Origin: Myxococcales bacterium
Lineage (GTDB): Bacteria; Myxococcota_A; Polyangia; Polyangiales; Ga0077539
Assembly: GCA_013298625.1 (NCBI GenBank)
Contig: JAAFIF010000028.1
Coordinates: 1 to 64,000 of the forward strand
DNA length: 64,000 bases
Direction of reading: 5' to 3'
Of this stretch, positions 17,601 through 25,370 are shown in pieces; the first letter of the stretch is position 1, and every line of letters starts with the position of its first letter. Made by a program: the position numbers and the translations under genes. The notes beneath the pieces were generated by a model, which made no database searches, was not told the origin of the DNA, and worked only from the letters and a program-made list of their open reading frames with translations.

Positions 17601-18438
17601 GCGCGTCGCGGAGCATCTTCGCTGCCATCAGCGCGCCCAGCGAGCCTTCGGCCGCGAACGGACACTCACCGACGAGGCACTCGAAGAGCATCACGCCCAC
17701 GCTGTACCAGTCCGCCTCGGGCCCGGCGGGCTCGCCTCGCGCTTGCTCGGGTGCCATGTAGAGCGGCGTCCCCTGCGCGCCCCGCGCGCCGGCGTCCGTC
17801 ACGAGCCCGAAGTCAGTGATCACCACGCGATCGTCGCGGGTCACGAGCACATTGGACGGCTTCACGTCGCGATGGACGAACCCTGCCGCGTGCAGCGCTT
17901 CGAGCCCCTGCGCGAGCTGCGTGAGCGCCGCGCGCAACAGCGGCTCGCGCTCTCGTCGAGACGCGCGCTTCGTTGAAGGCACGCTCCTCGCTGGGGCCGC
18001 GTCGATGGCGTCCTCGGTGATCGTGCCCTCCACGACGAGGCGAGCGCGCTCATCGGTTGGGCTCTCGCTGACGGCTTCGGTCACCGCGTCGTAGAACGTC
18101 CGCGCGCCGTCGATGAGCTGCATCGTGAAGAACAGCGCGTCTGGCTTCGCTTCGACGCCGTCGGCGCTGTGGCCTACGAAGAGCTCGAAGAGCTGCACGA
18201 GGTTCGGGTGGTGCAGGTCCGCGAGCGTTCGAAACTCGTCTTTGAAGGCCACGATGTCCCGCGGCGTCGGGTCGAGCAGCGTCTTGAGCGCGACGCGTTC
18301 GCCGGTCCTCCGATCGAGCGCATCGTAGACGACGCCCATCCCGCCCTCGCCCAGCACTCCCCTCCGATCGAACAGCACCTCGCGATCACCCTGGACGCCT
18401 GGATCAGCCACGACGATCACTTCATACCCAAAGCGCAT
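14659..18438 (-). CDS. Ser/Thr protein kinase fused to ATPase and TPR-like receptor region
   Basis: A 1259-residue signalling protein. The kinase domain (about 25-320) has the glycine loop GEGGMGVVYDA (30-40), K52, HRDVKPSN (189-196), DFG (209-211) and APE (229-231). A region of about 55 charged residues (120-165) is inserted between the hinge and helix E. The second part is an AAA-type ATPase with Walker A GPSGQGKS (359-366) and a Walker B-like VVIDDLQWAD, like MalT/AfsR-type STAND ATPases. The last 500 or so residues are Ala/Leu-rich helical repeats, probably TPR-like, that could sense a ligand or partner. No membrane segment is seen. ATG 18450 is an alternative start. The 3' end appears frameshifted (see 14560-14660). 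The gene is divergent from the glycosyltransferase. Confidence 0.92.
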   Translation of the reverse strand: MRFGYEVIVVADPGVQGDREVLFDRRGVLGEGGMGVVYDALDRRTGERVALKTLLDPTPRDIVAFKDEFRTLADLHHPNLVQLFELFVGHSADGVEAKPDALFFTMQLIDGARTFYDAVTEAVSESPTDERARLVVEGTITEDAIDAAPARSVPSTKRASRREREPLLRAALTQLAQGLEALHAAGFVHRDVKPSNVLVTRDDRVVITDFGLVTDAGARGAQGTPLYMAPEQARGEPAGPEADWYSVGVMLFECLVGECPFAAEGSLGALMAAKMLRDAPKVRSLEPNAPEDLALLCDALLDRSPTARPGAERVLDVLGARSRSSAARAPFVGRSIERGRLSAWFDAPRSGPSMCLVEGPSGQGKSALVRAYAGELPRDVLVLKGRCHEREHVPFLALDGVVDGLSRTLASLSRAEQESLLGPGVGALARSFPALRAVAAVAAVMGGSGADGRARDEAFAALRSLLCGLCARRGRVLVVIDDLQWADADSVLLLRSLVTGPDAPPLSLLATVRGACAQIPWLQSLPCSQEVLSLGPLRDEDARALVSAVAGDGVARAVAVDALLREGSGHPLFLEQLAREQRADDGADVATSLEALLWRRSRRLDPAASALLDVLCVAREPLPALLAADAAGLAHGALWPSLGALRTAFLAHTADAVAHRPIEPTHARVADAVLARLAAEREREIHGRLARALERSGAAERSPAQLVRHLEGAGEHARAASLAETAAQRANEALAFEQAAGLYRAALRLSAASEHARLQLALGEALVRCGRGAEAAEAFLGGAEGLTGHARLSAQSRGVDQLLGAGDSERGLAVLRRIAREAGVSLPGTHAEALVSLLWHRVRITLRGLALPPPHAPRASEEALLRLDLLRSLGMGLSQLGMLQGEDMQARSLLLALDCGDPVRLARALLFESLFHCRDEKPAHRAHARRLRAMAEELNRRTGDPLMCSYSVLVDGFSAMLDGDLPSASTLMWTSAHDPVLLAGGSHYRNLSRQVLLLVRGLFEGSVGPTARWFDELVRDGERRGDGFSKATLESLGVGRWLLEEDFERADEAARGEVWRGREARNAERYVTWLDHSCLWASCSTALYRADEGRLRTALRQCAKADRLFLMREVVPMRLRHDWLAAAMALALAQRPGGGEALGEVRARIALIRARKNPIAWPVATALEAAVAATMGDAPRALEGLRRARRAALHAGLPSLGHGCGYWLGARGDRQEDRDAHEAALRWYAELGAKDPRRAAWMHAPGFAPERAFAPWSKG

Positions 18439-18507
18439 CGCGCACGACATCACGGGATTCACCGAACGCCCGCGATTGCTGGCATACGCCTTGCGCTGCG
18501 TTGTCCC

Positions 18508-19839
18508 ATGCAGCTCTCGTCTACGAACACACCGCCTACGCCCATGTCGCAGACCTCTCGCCCCCGCCGCATCACCCTCGTCGCCCAAGGAACGCGCGGC
18601 GACATCCAACCCTTCGTCGCGCTCGCGCACGCCCTCCGCGAGCGCGGGCACGAGCCGCTGCTCGGCGTTCCGCCGAACCTGGTCGAGTTTGTCCGTCGCT
18701 GCGGCCTGCCGGTGTGCACGGTGGCCGGAGACAGCAAGGCCATCCTCGAGAGCGACGAGGGACGAAAGTGGCTGAGCTCGGGCAACGTCCGGGCGTTCTT
18801 TCGCGCGCTCGACAAGGCGTTTCAGCAGTTCGAGACGGAGTTTACGCAGAACATCGCCGACGCCGCCGCGCAGGCGGACCTGGTCGTCGCGAACATCCTG
18901 ACCGACGACGTCGCCCACGTCGTGTGCGACGCGCGCAAGATCCCTCTGGTTGTGGCTCACACGATGCCGCTGCTCCCGACGAGCGAGGCGCCCAACCTCT
19001 TCGTCAGCAACGGCTGGGTTCCGACGAAGACGCTGCGACGGCTCACGCACACGCTCGCCAACGGCGAGGCGTGGAAGAGCCGGGTCTCGATGGTCAACGC
19101 CATCGCCGCCAAGCTCGGCGTCACGCCGCACGACCGGCTCTTGTCCGAGACGAACGCAGCGAAATCGCTGCCGTACCTGCAGCTGTACAGCGAGAAGGTC
19201 TCTCCGCGGCCGAGCGACTGGCACGAGGGCGCAGCGGTCACGGGCTTTCTTCGGCTGCAGACGAAGCTCCGCGAGGCGCTCGGAGAGCAGCCCTCGAGGG
19301 CGTTGATCGACTGGCTGCGCGCTGGAGAAGCGCCGGTCTTTCTCGGCTTCGGGAGCATGCCCGTGCTCGACCCCGCGGCGCTCTTGCAGAGCGCGGTGTC
19401 CGTGGGGCAGGAGCTCGGCGTACGAACGCTCATCGGCGCGGGCTGGTCGCAGCTCGAATCGCTGCGCGCGACGCTGCCGTCAACGGCGTTCATCGTCGAC
19501 AGCGTGGATCACGAGTGGCTGTTTCCGCAGTGCTCGGCGGTGGTCCATCACGGCGGCGCGGGGACCACGATGACCGGGCTCGAAGCGGGCCGGCCCACGA
19601 TGATCTGCTCGGTGTTCGCGGACCAGCCGTACTGGGGCGCGCGCGTCGAGAAGCTCGGCGTGGGAAGGCACGTCCCGTTCTCGAAGCTCGACCGCTCGAC
19701 GCTGCTCGCCGGCGTCGCCGCGCTGCGCAGCCCCGCGGTGCGCGAGCGCGCCGAAGCGCTGGGACAGCAGCTCCGCGCGGAAGACGGCGTCGCGCGCGCG
19801 GTCTCTGCGATCGAAGCGATCCTCCAGCGCACGCCGTAA
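18508..19839 (+). CDS. UDP-glycosyltransferase, sterol/macrolide glucosyltransferase-like
   Basis: A 443-residue GT-B fold glycosyltransferase (GT1 family). The N-terminal TRGDIQPFVALAHALRERGH segment is typical of sterol 3-beta-glucosyltransferases and related lipid or antibiotic glucosyltransferases. The donor-binding HHGGAGTT motif (about 347-354), followed by GLEAGRPTMICSVFADQPYWG, binds the nucleotide sugar. It would transfer a hexose to a hydrophobic acceptor in the cytoplasm. ATG 18508 was chosen; ATG 18544 is equally possible because neither has a clear Shine-Dalgarno. It starts 69 bp from the divergent kinase-ATPase, a common layout when a kinase controls a neighbouring biosynthetic gene. 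A perfect palindrome lies just after its stop. Confidence 0.88.
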   Translation: MQLSSTNTPPTPMSQTSRPRRITLVAQGTRGDIQPFVALAHALRERGHEPLLGVPPNLVEFVRRCGLPVCTVAGDSKAILESDEGRKWLSSGNVRAFFRALDKAFQQFETEFTQNIADAAAQADLVVANILTDDVAHVVCDARKIPLVVAHTMPLLPTSEAPNLFVSNGWVPTKTLRRLTHTLANGEAWKSRVSMVNAIAAKLGVTPHDRLLSETNAAKSLPYLQLYSEKVSPRPSDWHEGAAVTGFLRLQTKLREALGEQPSRALIDWLRAGEAPVFLGFGSMPVLDPAALLQSAVSVGQELGVRTLIGAGWSQLESLRATLPSTAFIVDSVDHEWLFPQCSAVVHHGGAGTTMTGLEAGRPTMICSVFADQPYWGARVEKLGVGRHVPFSKLDRSTLLAGVAALRSPAVRERAEALGQQLRAEDGVARAVSAIEAILQRTP

Positions 19840-19851
19840 ACACTGGCCCCG

Positions 19852-19867
19852 CGCTGGCCGGCCAGCG
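19852..19867. terminator. Perfect 16-bp palindrome after the glycosyltransferase gene
   Basis: CGCTGGCC followed by GGCCAGCG, 13 bp after the glycosyltransferase stop. In RNA only an imperfect hairpin could form because there is no loop, and there is no U-tract. It may be a weak transcription stop, a protein-binding site, or an operator for the gene at 19925. Confidence 0.3.
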
Positions 19868-19910
19868 GCCGGCCACCATCGGCTCCGTCCCGGTCGACCG
19901 CAGAATGTTC

Positions 19911-19916
19911 TACACT
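19911..19916 (+). promoter_or_regulatory. Possible -10 element of the FHA activator gene
   Basis: TACACT lies 8 nt upstream of GTG 19925, so transcription would start at or next to the start codon. There is no clear -35. This suggests a leaderless message. Confidence 0.3.
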
Positions 19917-19924
19917 CTCGCTGC

Positions 19925-21283
19925 GTGAACGAGACGCTCGAAGACGCCGCGACCCTGGCCCGGCTTCGCGCACAGGAGCCGCTCCCGGGACTCGTCGCCG
20001 TCTGGTCCGGCGATCACCCTGTGTGCGTGCCCTTCGCCCTCGAGAGCGGAGCGATCGAGCTCGGCCGGGACGAGCTCGCGCACGCCGGATGCGCCGACGC
20101 CCGAGTGTCTCGCGTGCACTTGCGCGTCGAGCGCGGCGAGGACCGTCGCTGGCGCTGCGCCGACCGCGCGAGCCGCAACGGGAGCTGGGTCGACGGCGTC
20201 CGCCTCGATCCATCGAGCGAGCACGAGCGCCCCCCAAAGGTGATCCGCGTGGGTCACACCCTGCTCGTCCCTCGCGAGGACCTGCGGCCCTTCATCGACG
20301 GCGGCGTCCGCGACTCGCACGGAGTCGTTGCCGGACCGCTCACCCTCGCGGCGTTCGCGAGGATCGAAGCGCTCGCTCGCGCTGGGGCGAACGTGCTGCT
20401 CCAGGGCCCCAGCGGCGCAGGAAAAGAGGTCGCCGCCGCGGTCTTTCACCGCGCCTCTCTCGGCGCGAAGGGCCCTCTCGTGTCCATCAACTGCGCGACG
20501 ATCCCGCGCGAGCTCGCCGAGCGAATCCTGTTCGGCGCGCGAAAGGGCGCGTTTACCGGCGCGAGCGACAGCGCAGGGCTCGTCCAACAAGCGGACGGCG
20601 GGACGCTCTTTCTCGACGAGCTCGCCGAGCTCGCGCCGCCGGTGCAGGCCAAGCTGCTGCGCGCGATCGAGACCGGGACAGTGCTCCCGCTCGGGGCGAC
20701 GCAGGCCGTCACCGCGCGGTTCAGGCTCTGCGCCGCGACGCTCGTAGACCTTCGCGAGGCCGTCGCGGACGGACGCTTTCGAGAGGACCTCTACTACCGA
20801 GTCGGAAGGCCCGCCGTCGCCCTGCCTCCCCTCGCGCAACGAACGGAAGAGATCGGCTTTCACCTCGATCAAGCCGCGCGAGCGGTCCACGCGAAGCTCC
20901 AGTGCACCGCGGCGTTCGTCGAAGCGTGCTTGCTCCGCCCCTGGCCCGGAAACGTCCGCGAGCTGCGCACCGAAGCCCGCTCTGCAGCGATCGAAGCGCT
21001 CTCGTGCAGCGCGCCCGCCGTCGACGTCGCGCACCTGCCCGAGAGCGCCGGTTGCCCGCTCGGCGAGGCGAGTCCCACGCTCGCCCGAGCCGCCGACGAG
21101 CCCGTCGCGGCGAGCACACAACCAGCGACGGCGCTGTCCAAAGCTTCTGTCCTCGAGGCGCTCGCGAAGGAGCAGGGCAACGTGCTGCGCGCCGCCGAGC
21201 GCCTCGGCGTGAGCCGCGCGAAGCTCCGTCGCGCGATCGAGCGCTGGGCCATCGATCCTCGCGCATCGCAGAGCGATGACTGA
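19925..21283 (+). CDS. FHA-domain sigma-54 activator
   Basis: A 452-residue sigma-54 enhancer-binding protein of the type typical of myxobacteria, in which a phosphothreonine-binding FHA domain replaces the receiver. FHA residues: GRDE near 47, SRVH (62-65) and NGSWVDG (85-91). The AAA+ domain has Walker A GPSGAGKE (161-168), an intact GAFTGA loop (208-213) and Walker B GGTLFLDE (225-232). The C-terminal Fis-type helix-turn-helix is at about 414-445 (VLRAAERLGVSRAKLRRAIERW). Such proteins respond to Ser/Thr kinases, and the kinase-ATPase at 14659-18438 is a plausible partner. The start is GTG 19925. The linker before the helix-turn-helix is long and low in complexity. Confidence 0.92.
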   Translation: MNETLEDAATLARLRAQEPLPGLVAVWSGDHPVCVPFALESGAIELGRDELAHAGCADARVSRVHLRVERGEDRRWRCADRASRNGSWVDGVRLDPSSEHERPPKVIRVGHTLLVPREDLRPFIDGGVRDSHGVVAGPLTLAAFARIEALARAGANVLLQGPSGAGKEVAAAVFHRASLGAKGPLVSINCATIPRELAERILFGARKGAFTGASDSAGLVQQADGGTLFLDELAELAPPVQAKLLRAIETGTVLPLGATQAVTARFRLCAATLVDLREAVADGRFREDLYYRVGRPAVALPPLAQRTEEIGFHLDQAARAVHAKLQCTAAFVEACLLRPWPGNVRELRTEARSAAIEALSCSAPAVDVAHLPESAGCPLGEASPTLARAADEPVAASTQPATALSKASVLEALAKEQGNVLRAAERLGVSRAKLRRAIERWAIDPRASQSDD

Positions 21284-21404
21284 CGGGGCTTCGAGACACT
21301 CTCGAGGACGCTCACCGCCACAGCACATTGATTACATCTCATATACAGCCGAAGCTAGATCATACGAATTCACAACACGGTCGATCGAGTCCACGCTTTG
21401 TTGC

Positions 21405-22277
21405 ATGGCGACTCTTCGACGAACGACGGGCATGGCGACGGTGTTCTTGGCGCTCGCGGCTTCGGGCTGCGGCGCGACGGTCTCTGCGACCAACGCGACG
21501 GCGCCGCCGCCCGAGCGATTCGCGTCGTGCGCAGAGGTGCGCGCAGCGTGCACGGGCGAGGCAGAGACCGTGGTGCGCGCGTTTGCGCAGGGCATCACCG
21601 CGCACAACGGAGCGCGCTTTCGCTTCGCCGTCCGCTCGGTGACCCAGCAGGGCAACGGGCTGGACGGCGCCCGCAGCGTCGCGGTCGGAGGCGCCGAGGT
21701 TCGCGACGGAGCCGTCGAGGCGTGCGTGTGCGCGCGCAACGCCAACTTGTATCCGCAGGTGAGCTACGTGCTGTTCGCGCCCGCGACGACAGAGACGCGC
21801 GCCGAAGACGTGACGTGGGCGAGCTTCATGCAGCTCTATGCGATCCGCGGCGACAACGAGCTTTCGCTCTCCGACGAGCGACCGTCGCGCGCGGTGATCG
21901 AGTCGTCGCTCGCGGCGCTCGTGGATCGCACGGTGACCGTGCGCGTGACCGACCTCGACCCGGCGCTCGACGGTCGCTCTCTGCTCGCCGGGCTGATCTC
22001 GGACGAGCGCGTCGTCGCCACCGATCGAACGCGGGGAGAGATCGCCGAAGGGTCCACGACGCTGCGCTGGGTGATGCCAGGACGCACATCGCCGAGCGAA
22101 CGCGTGGTGCTCGTGCTGGACAACAACGGCGATCACCAGTGCGGCGTCGGCGACAGCGTCGCGGCGATCGCGTTGGCCGCGGACCAACCGACGGTGTCCG
22201 CGCGCGGCGCGCGGTGGTCGACGAGCGCCGACGCGGTGACCGCGGCGTGCGCGCAGCTCACGAGCTTCGGCGGCTGA
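21405..22277 (+). CDS. Hypothetical lipoprotein
   Basis: A 290-residue predicted lipoprotein with a lipobox LAASGC after a hydrophobic core; ATG 21405 gives a suitable n-region, and ATG 21432 is an alternative. The mature part starts with a Cys-containing segment (ASCAEVRAAC) and is mostly beta. Near the C-terminus DNNGDHQCGVGD has the D-x-N-G-D-x-x-C-x-x-x-D spacing of calcium-binding loops of secreted bacterial proteins. I recognise no family. An unusually AT-rich stretch (about 21320-21400) precedes it and probably carries the promoter. It converges on the hydrolase gene at 22415. Confidence 0.7.
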   Translation: MATLRRTTGMATVFLALAASGCGATVSATNATAPPPERFASCAEVRAACTGEAETVVRAFAQGITAHNGARFRFAVRSVTQQGNGLDGARSVAVGGAEVRDGAVEACVCARNANLYPQVSYVLFAPATTETRAEDVTWASFMQLYAIRGDNELSLSDERPSRAVIESSLAALVDRTVTVRVTDLDPALDGRSLLAGLISDERVVATDRTRGEIAEGSTTLRWVMPGRTSPSERVVLVLDNNGDHQCGVGDSVAAIALAADQPTVSARGARWSTSADAVTAACAQLTSFGG

Positions 22278-22346
22278 GGGGAGCGCGATCACGAGTCGCG
22301 CGCGGCCCATCGATCAACACAGCATTCCCTGCAAAACAAGAGACCA

Positions 22347-22362
22347 ATCGCAGCGATGCGAT
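22347..22362. other. Hairpin between convergent genes
   Basis: ATCGCA-GCGA-TGCGAT forms a 6-bp stem with a GCGA tetraloop (GNRA type) between two converging genes. It could act in both directions, but there is no U-tract, so termination is uncertain. Confidence 0.3.
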
Positions 22363-22414
22363 CGAGTGGCCATCGCCGGTGCGCGCGGCGCGGAGGGTGC
22401 TCGAGCCTCTCGCG

Positions 22415-23677
22415 TCAGCGCCGGGTCCACTCAGCGTCGCCAGCGATCAACCTCGGTCGATCCGTGGCGAGCCACGCGATCGCAGCCGGCTCCCTGCGCA
22501 CCGTCGCATCGAGAAACGCGAGCATCGTCGAGCGAAGCGCGCGAGAGAGCCGATCGATGCGCGGATCGGCGTCGCCGAGCTGCTCGAGGTTGAACGTCTC
22601 GTGCCCGCCCACTCCTCGCGGGAGGCGAGAGAACAACAGCCCTCGCGACGGCTCAGCGGGCTGCAGGTCGAACGCCCCGCGCCGGATCGCGCCGGTGAGC
22701 GTGGGGTTGTCAGCCTTCACGTCGTTGTCGCCGGTCATGACCAGAACGGGGCCGCGCATCGCTCGAAAGGAGTTGTCCATCGGTCCATCGTTGAAGAAGC
22801 CGAAGAAGCCTGGCCCCGCGGGGCTGATCATCACGCTCGCGACGGGCCGACGATCCGCCATCGTGAAGCGCGTGATCGTCGGGGTGAGCCGTCTCGTCGC
22901 GCCGAACAACATCGAGGGCGCGCGCGAGCCCGCCGACCATCCTGCGACCACCACGCGCGTGTCGTCGATGGTCGGCCCGCCTGGGCGAGCGAGGCGCGTC
23001 GCGAGCGCGGTCAGCTGGTCCATCACCGCGATGACGTCGCGAGGGCGAACGATGGTCACGAGGGGAGCCTCGCTGTCGTTCGGATCCGTCCCCTGCATGC
23101 ACGCGGCGGGCGGGATCGACGCGAGCGCGCACGTGGCGACCGCTGTGCTCTCGTTGAACGGGACGTGCGAGAGGTGAATCACGATGTAGCCGGCGCTCGC
23201 GATGGCGTCGCCCCACTGTTCGTTGTTCGTGTGCGCGTTCGCGAGCAGGCCGCCGCCGTGCGACCAGATCACGACAGGAAAGCTCCCCGCGCGCATTGGA
23301 TAGCGAACCGCCAGCGGAATCACTCGTCCCGTCATCGGATCGGTGATCGTGATGGGCACCGCGCTGGTGCATCCGACGCACGCGACGGGGAGGGCTGCGC
23401 CTGGGTACTCGCAGGCCGCCAGGTCCGCAGGGCAGTTGCCCGCAGCGTCGACGGCTCGGCGGTCTTCGAGCGCTGCTGCGTCTCGCGGCGCTTCTGCGTC
23501 GAGCGCGCTGCCGTCGCTGACGTCAGCGCTCGCGGTCGCGTCCGCTGCGTTGGTCGCGTCAGCGTCGCGGTCGCGTCCATCCACGGGGCTGCATGCCGCG
23601 TGGGTGATGGACAGCACGCTCGCGATCCCAACGAGGATCGATCGCTTCATCACAGCGCGTACGTTTGCGTCGGTCAT
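22415..23677 (-). CDS. Lipoprotein alpha/beta hydrolase
   Basis: A 420-residue secreted hydrolase. A signal peptide ends in a lipobox-like THAAC (C29), and a linker rich in Asp, Ala and Ser (about 33-80) follows, as is common in myxobacterial surface proteins. The catalytic domain has an oxyanion HGGG (140-143) and the nucleophile S248 in GWSAGS, resembling PAF-acetylhydrolase/dienelactone-hydrolase-type esterases. The acid is probably in GDNDVK, and the His in GVGGHETF. ATG 23677 was chosen because GAGGAG lies 7 nt upstream; the start at 23650 has none. Substrate unknown, probably an ester outside the cell. Confidence 0.85.
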   Translation of the reverse strand: MTDANVRAVMKRSILVGIASVLSITHAACSPVDGRDRDADATNAADATASADVSDGSALDAEAPRDAAALEDRRAVDAAGNCPADLAACEYPGAALPVACVGCTSAVPITITDPMTGRVIPLAVRYPMRAGSFPVVIWSHGGGLLANAHTNNEQWGDAIASAGYIVIHLSHVPFNESTAVATCALASIPPAACMQGTDPNDSEAPLVTIVRPRDVIAVMDQLTALATRLARPGGPTIDDTRVVVAGWSAGSRAPSMLFGATRRLTPTITRFTMADRRPVASVMISPAGPGFFGFFNDGPMDNSFRAMRGPVLVMTGDNDVKADNPTLTGAIRRGAFDLQPAEPSRGLLFSRLPRGVGGHETFNLEQLGDADPRIDRLSRALRSTMLAFLDATVRREPAAIAWLATDRPRLIAGDAEWTRR

Positions 23678-23882
23678 GGCATGCTCCTCGAGTTGTCACA
23701 GGACGCCCTTTGCGCGCGAGCTCGCCGTCGACAGCGCGATCGCGTGCAGCGTTGCCTCGAAGATCCGAGGATCGCACACCGCGGCGCGCGGAGAAGCGCT
23801 GCGCGGTGAATGCGCAGCGGCTCGGGCGCCGCGGACATCGGTGCGAAGCGCGCCCGCGACGCCCGAGGTCGCGCGCCGTTCG

Positions 23883-25370
23883 TCACCGCGTCGCGCGCGC
23901 AAACGCCTCGCTCACCCGCGCGCTGAGCGCGATCGCGCCGCGCTCGATCGCCTCGCGCTCGTCCTTGGCGGCCGTGCGCTCGATCAGCCACGGGAGCGCT
24001 CCGCCCGTGCGCATCAACGCGCTCTCTGCGCGCAGCACCTCGCCCGAGCGCGGGTTGCGAAACCAGTCCTCGTCGAGCCGATCGCGCAGCCGCTCGTAGA
24101 GCACCGCTTCGACCAGCGAGGCGAAGCAGTGCGCCTCTGCCCTTCGCTCGAGCGCCGCGGCTGCGACGTGCACCGTCCACGACGGGGTCATCGCGCTGCC
24201 GAGGGCGCGCGTCGTCCGATCGCGCAGCCGCACGACGAGCTCGTTCTTCGCCTCGAGCGCCTCGCGAACAAACGGAGCTTCGGCCGCGCTTCGCCGCAGC
24301 GCCTGCAACGACCCGTGCATCGCCGCGCGGGTCACCGTCGCCGCGTGCGCAGGATCCACCCCGAGCTCGCGCTCGACGAACGCAGGAGCCCACAAGAGCC
24401 GCTCGCCCAGCTGCCACCACACGACGCGGTGCAGCCGATCGCGCCCCGCTCGCTCGCGCGCTGGACCGAGCTGGGCCATCGCCGCGAACGCGGCCTCCGC
24501 GACGGCCGCCGCGATCCGCGCTGTCCCGTGCACGCTCGGCGGCTCGCTGCCCTGCAAGAGCACCCGCTCGCCCTCGAGCTCGACCCGCACCTTCACGCCG
24601 CTGCTCTGCGTCGAGCTCGCTTCGACGCGGTCGACCACCGCGCGCATCGCGCCGTCGAGCCCCGCGCGTTCGAGCCAACGGGCGCTGGCCGCCACGCGGT
24701 CGCCCAGCGCGATGTGCGCGCTCGCCCGCGGCTGCGCCAGGGACCGCAGGCGATCGTCGAACGAGAGCACCTTGCGCCGCGCGTCGATCACGCGCTCGTT
24801 GAGCTCGACCTCGCGCAACGCCCAGCCGTCCAGCTCTTCGTACGCCGCTTCGGTGCGGTCGAGCACGAGATTGGCGACGCCATCGCCAACGCCAACGCCA
24901 ACGCCAACGCCAACCCCGTCCGTGGCGCTCAGCCCGAGCGCGCGCAAGAGGTCCGACGGAGCGGCACAGCCGAGTTCTCCCGCGCGCTCGCGGAGCGCTT
25001 CGACCACTTGTTTCGTCGGGCGAAAGTGGTCTTGCGCCCTGACACACGCGAGGTCCCACAGGGCGCTGCGACGCGCTCCGTTGCGCTCGAAGGTGACCGC
25101 GTTTTCGATGGCGTCCACGGGCACCGGCGCTTCGCCAGCGAGCGCGATCGGCTCGCGCGCCCACGCCATCTCGAGCGCCGCTTGCGCGCGGCGCATGCGC
25201 GGCCCCACCCACGCTTCGGCCACGAGGACGCCCAGCGCGGTGTCCTCGGCGCGCGCCGTCGCGTAGCGCTCTCGCAGCGCGCTCTGATGCGCGTCGCTCA
25301 CCCAGGCGCCCGATCGAACCCGCGCCGCGGTGTCCTCGATCGCCTCCAACGTCAGCGGCGGCGCGGTCAC
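23883..25370 (-). CDS. Unknown protein coupled to the radical SAM gene
   Basis: A 495-residue protein I do not recognise. The GTG start at 25370 overlaps the stop of the radical SAM gene (GTGA), so the two are probably translated together and may work together. It is mostly helical, with a conserved-looking C-terminal segment LDEDWFRNPRSGEVLR that recalls helical metallopeptidase-type proteins, but no HExxH is present. Around residues 152-165 a run of alternating Val-Gly is encoded by five perfect GCCAAC repeats, probably a flexible linker between two halves. There is no signal peptide or membrane segment. Confidence 0.7.
   Translation of the reverse strand: MTAPPLTLEAIEDTAARVRSGAWVSDAHQSALRERYATARAEDTALGVLVAEAWVGPRMRRAQAALEMAWAREPIALAGEAPVPVDAIENAVTFERNGARRSALWDLACVRAQDHFRPTKQVVEALRERAGELGCAAPSDLLRALGLSATDGVGVGVGVGVGDGVANLVLDRTEAAYEELDGWALREVELNERVIDARRKVLSFDDRLRSLAQPRASAHIALGDRVAASARWLERAGLDGAMRAVVDRVEASSTQSSGVKVRVELEGERVLLQGSEPPSVHGTARIAAAVAEAAFAAMAQLGPARERAGRDRLHRVVWWQLGERLLWAPAFVERELGVDPAHAATVTRAAMHGSLQALRRSAAEAPFVREALEAKNELVVRLRDRTTRALGSAMTPSWTVHVAAAALERRAEAHCFASLVEAVLYERLRDRLDEDWFRNPRSGEVLRAESALMRTGGALPWLIERTAAKDEREAIERGAIALSARVSEAFARATR
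24879..24914. repeat. In-frame hexanucleotide repeat (GCCAAC)5
   Basis: Five perfect GCCAAC units (24885-24914) preceded by one unit with a mismatch (GCCATC). They encode alternating Gly-Val on the minus strand inside the gene at 23883-25370. Because the unit is 6 bp, changes in copy number would alter linker length without breaking the frame. Confidence 0.9.

Noticed and set aside
14710-17976. Long plus-strand open frame opposite the kinase-ATPase
   Set aside because: It mirrors the real gene and has Arg/His/Glu-rich low-quality protein and no start region of its own.
12860-21283. Secondary-metabolite cluster around the glycosyltransferase and epimerase
   Set aside because: There are no PKS, NRPS, terpene or other core biosynthetic genes in the window.
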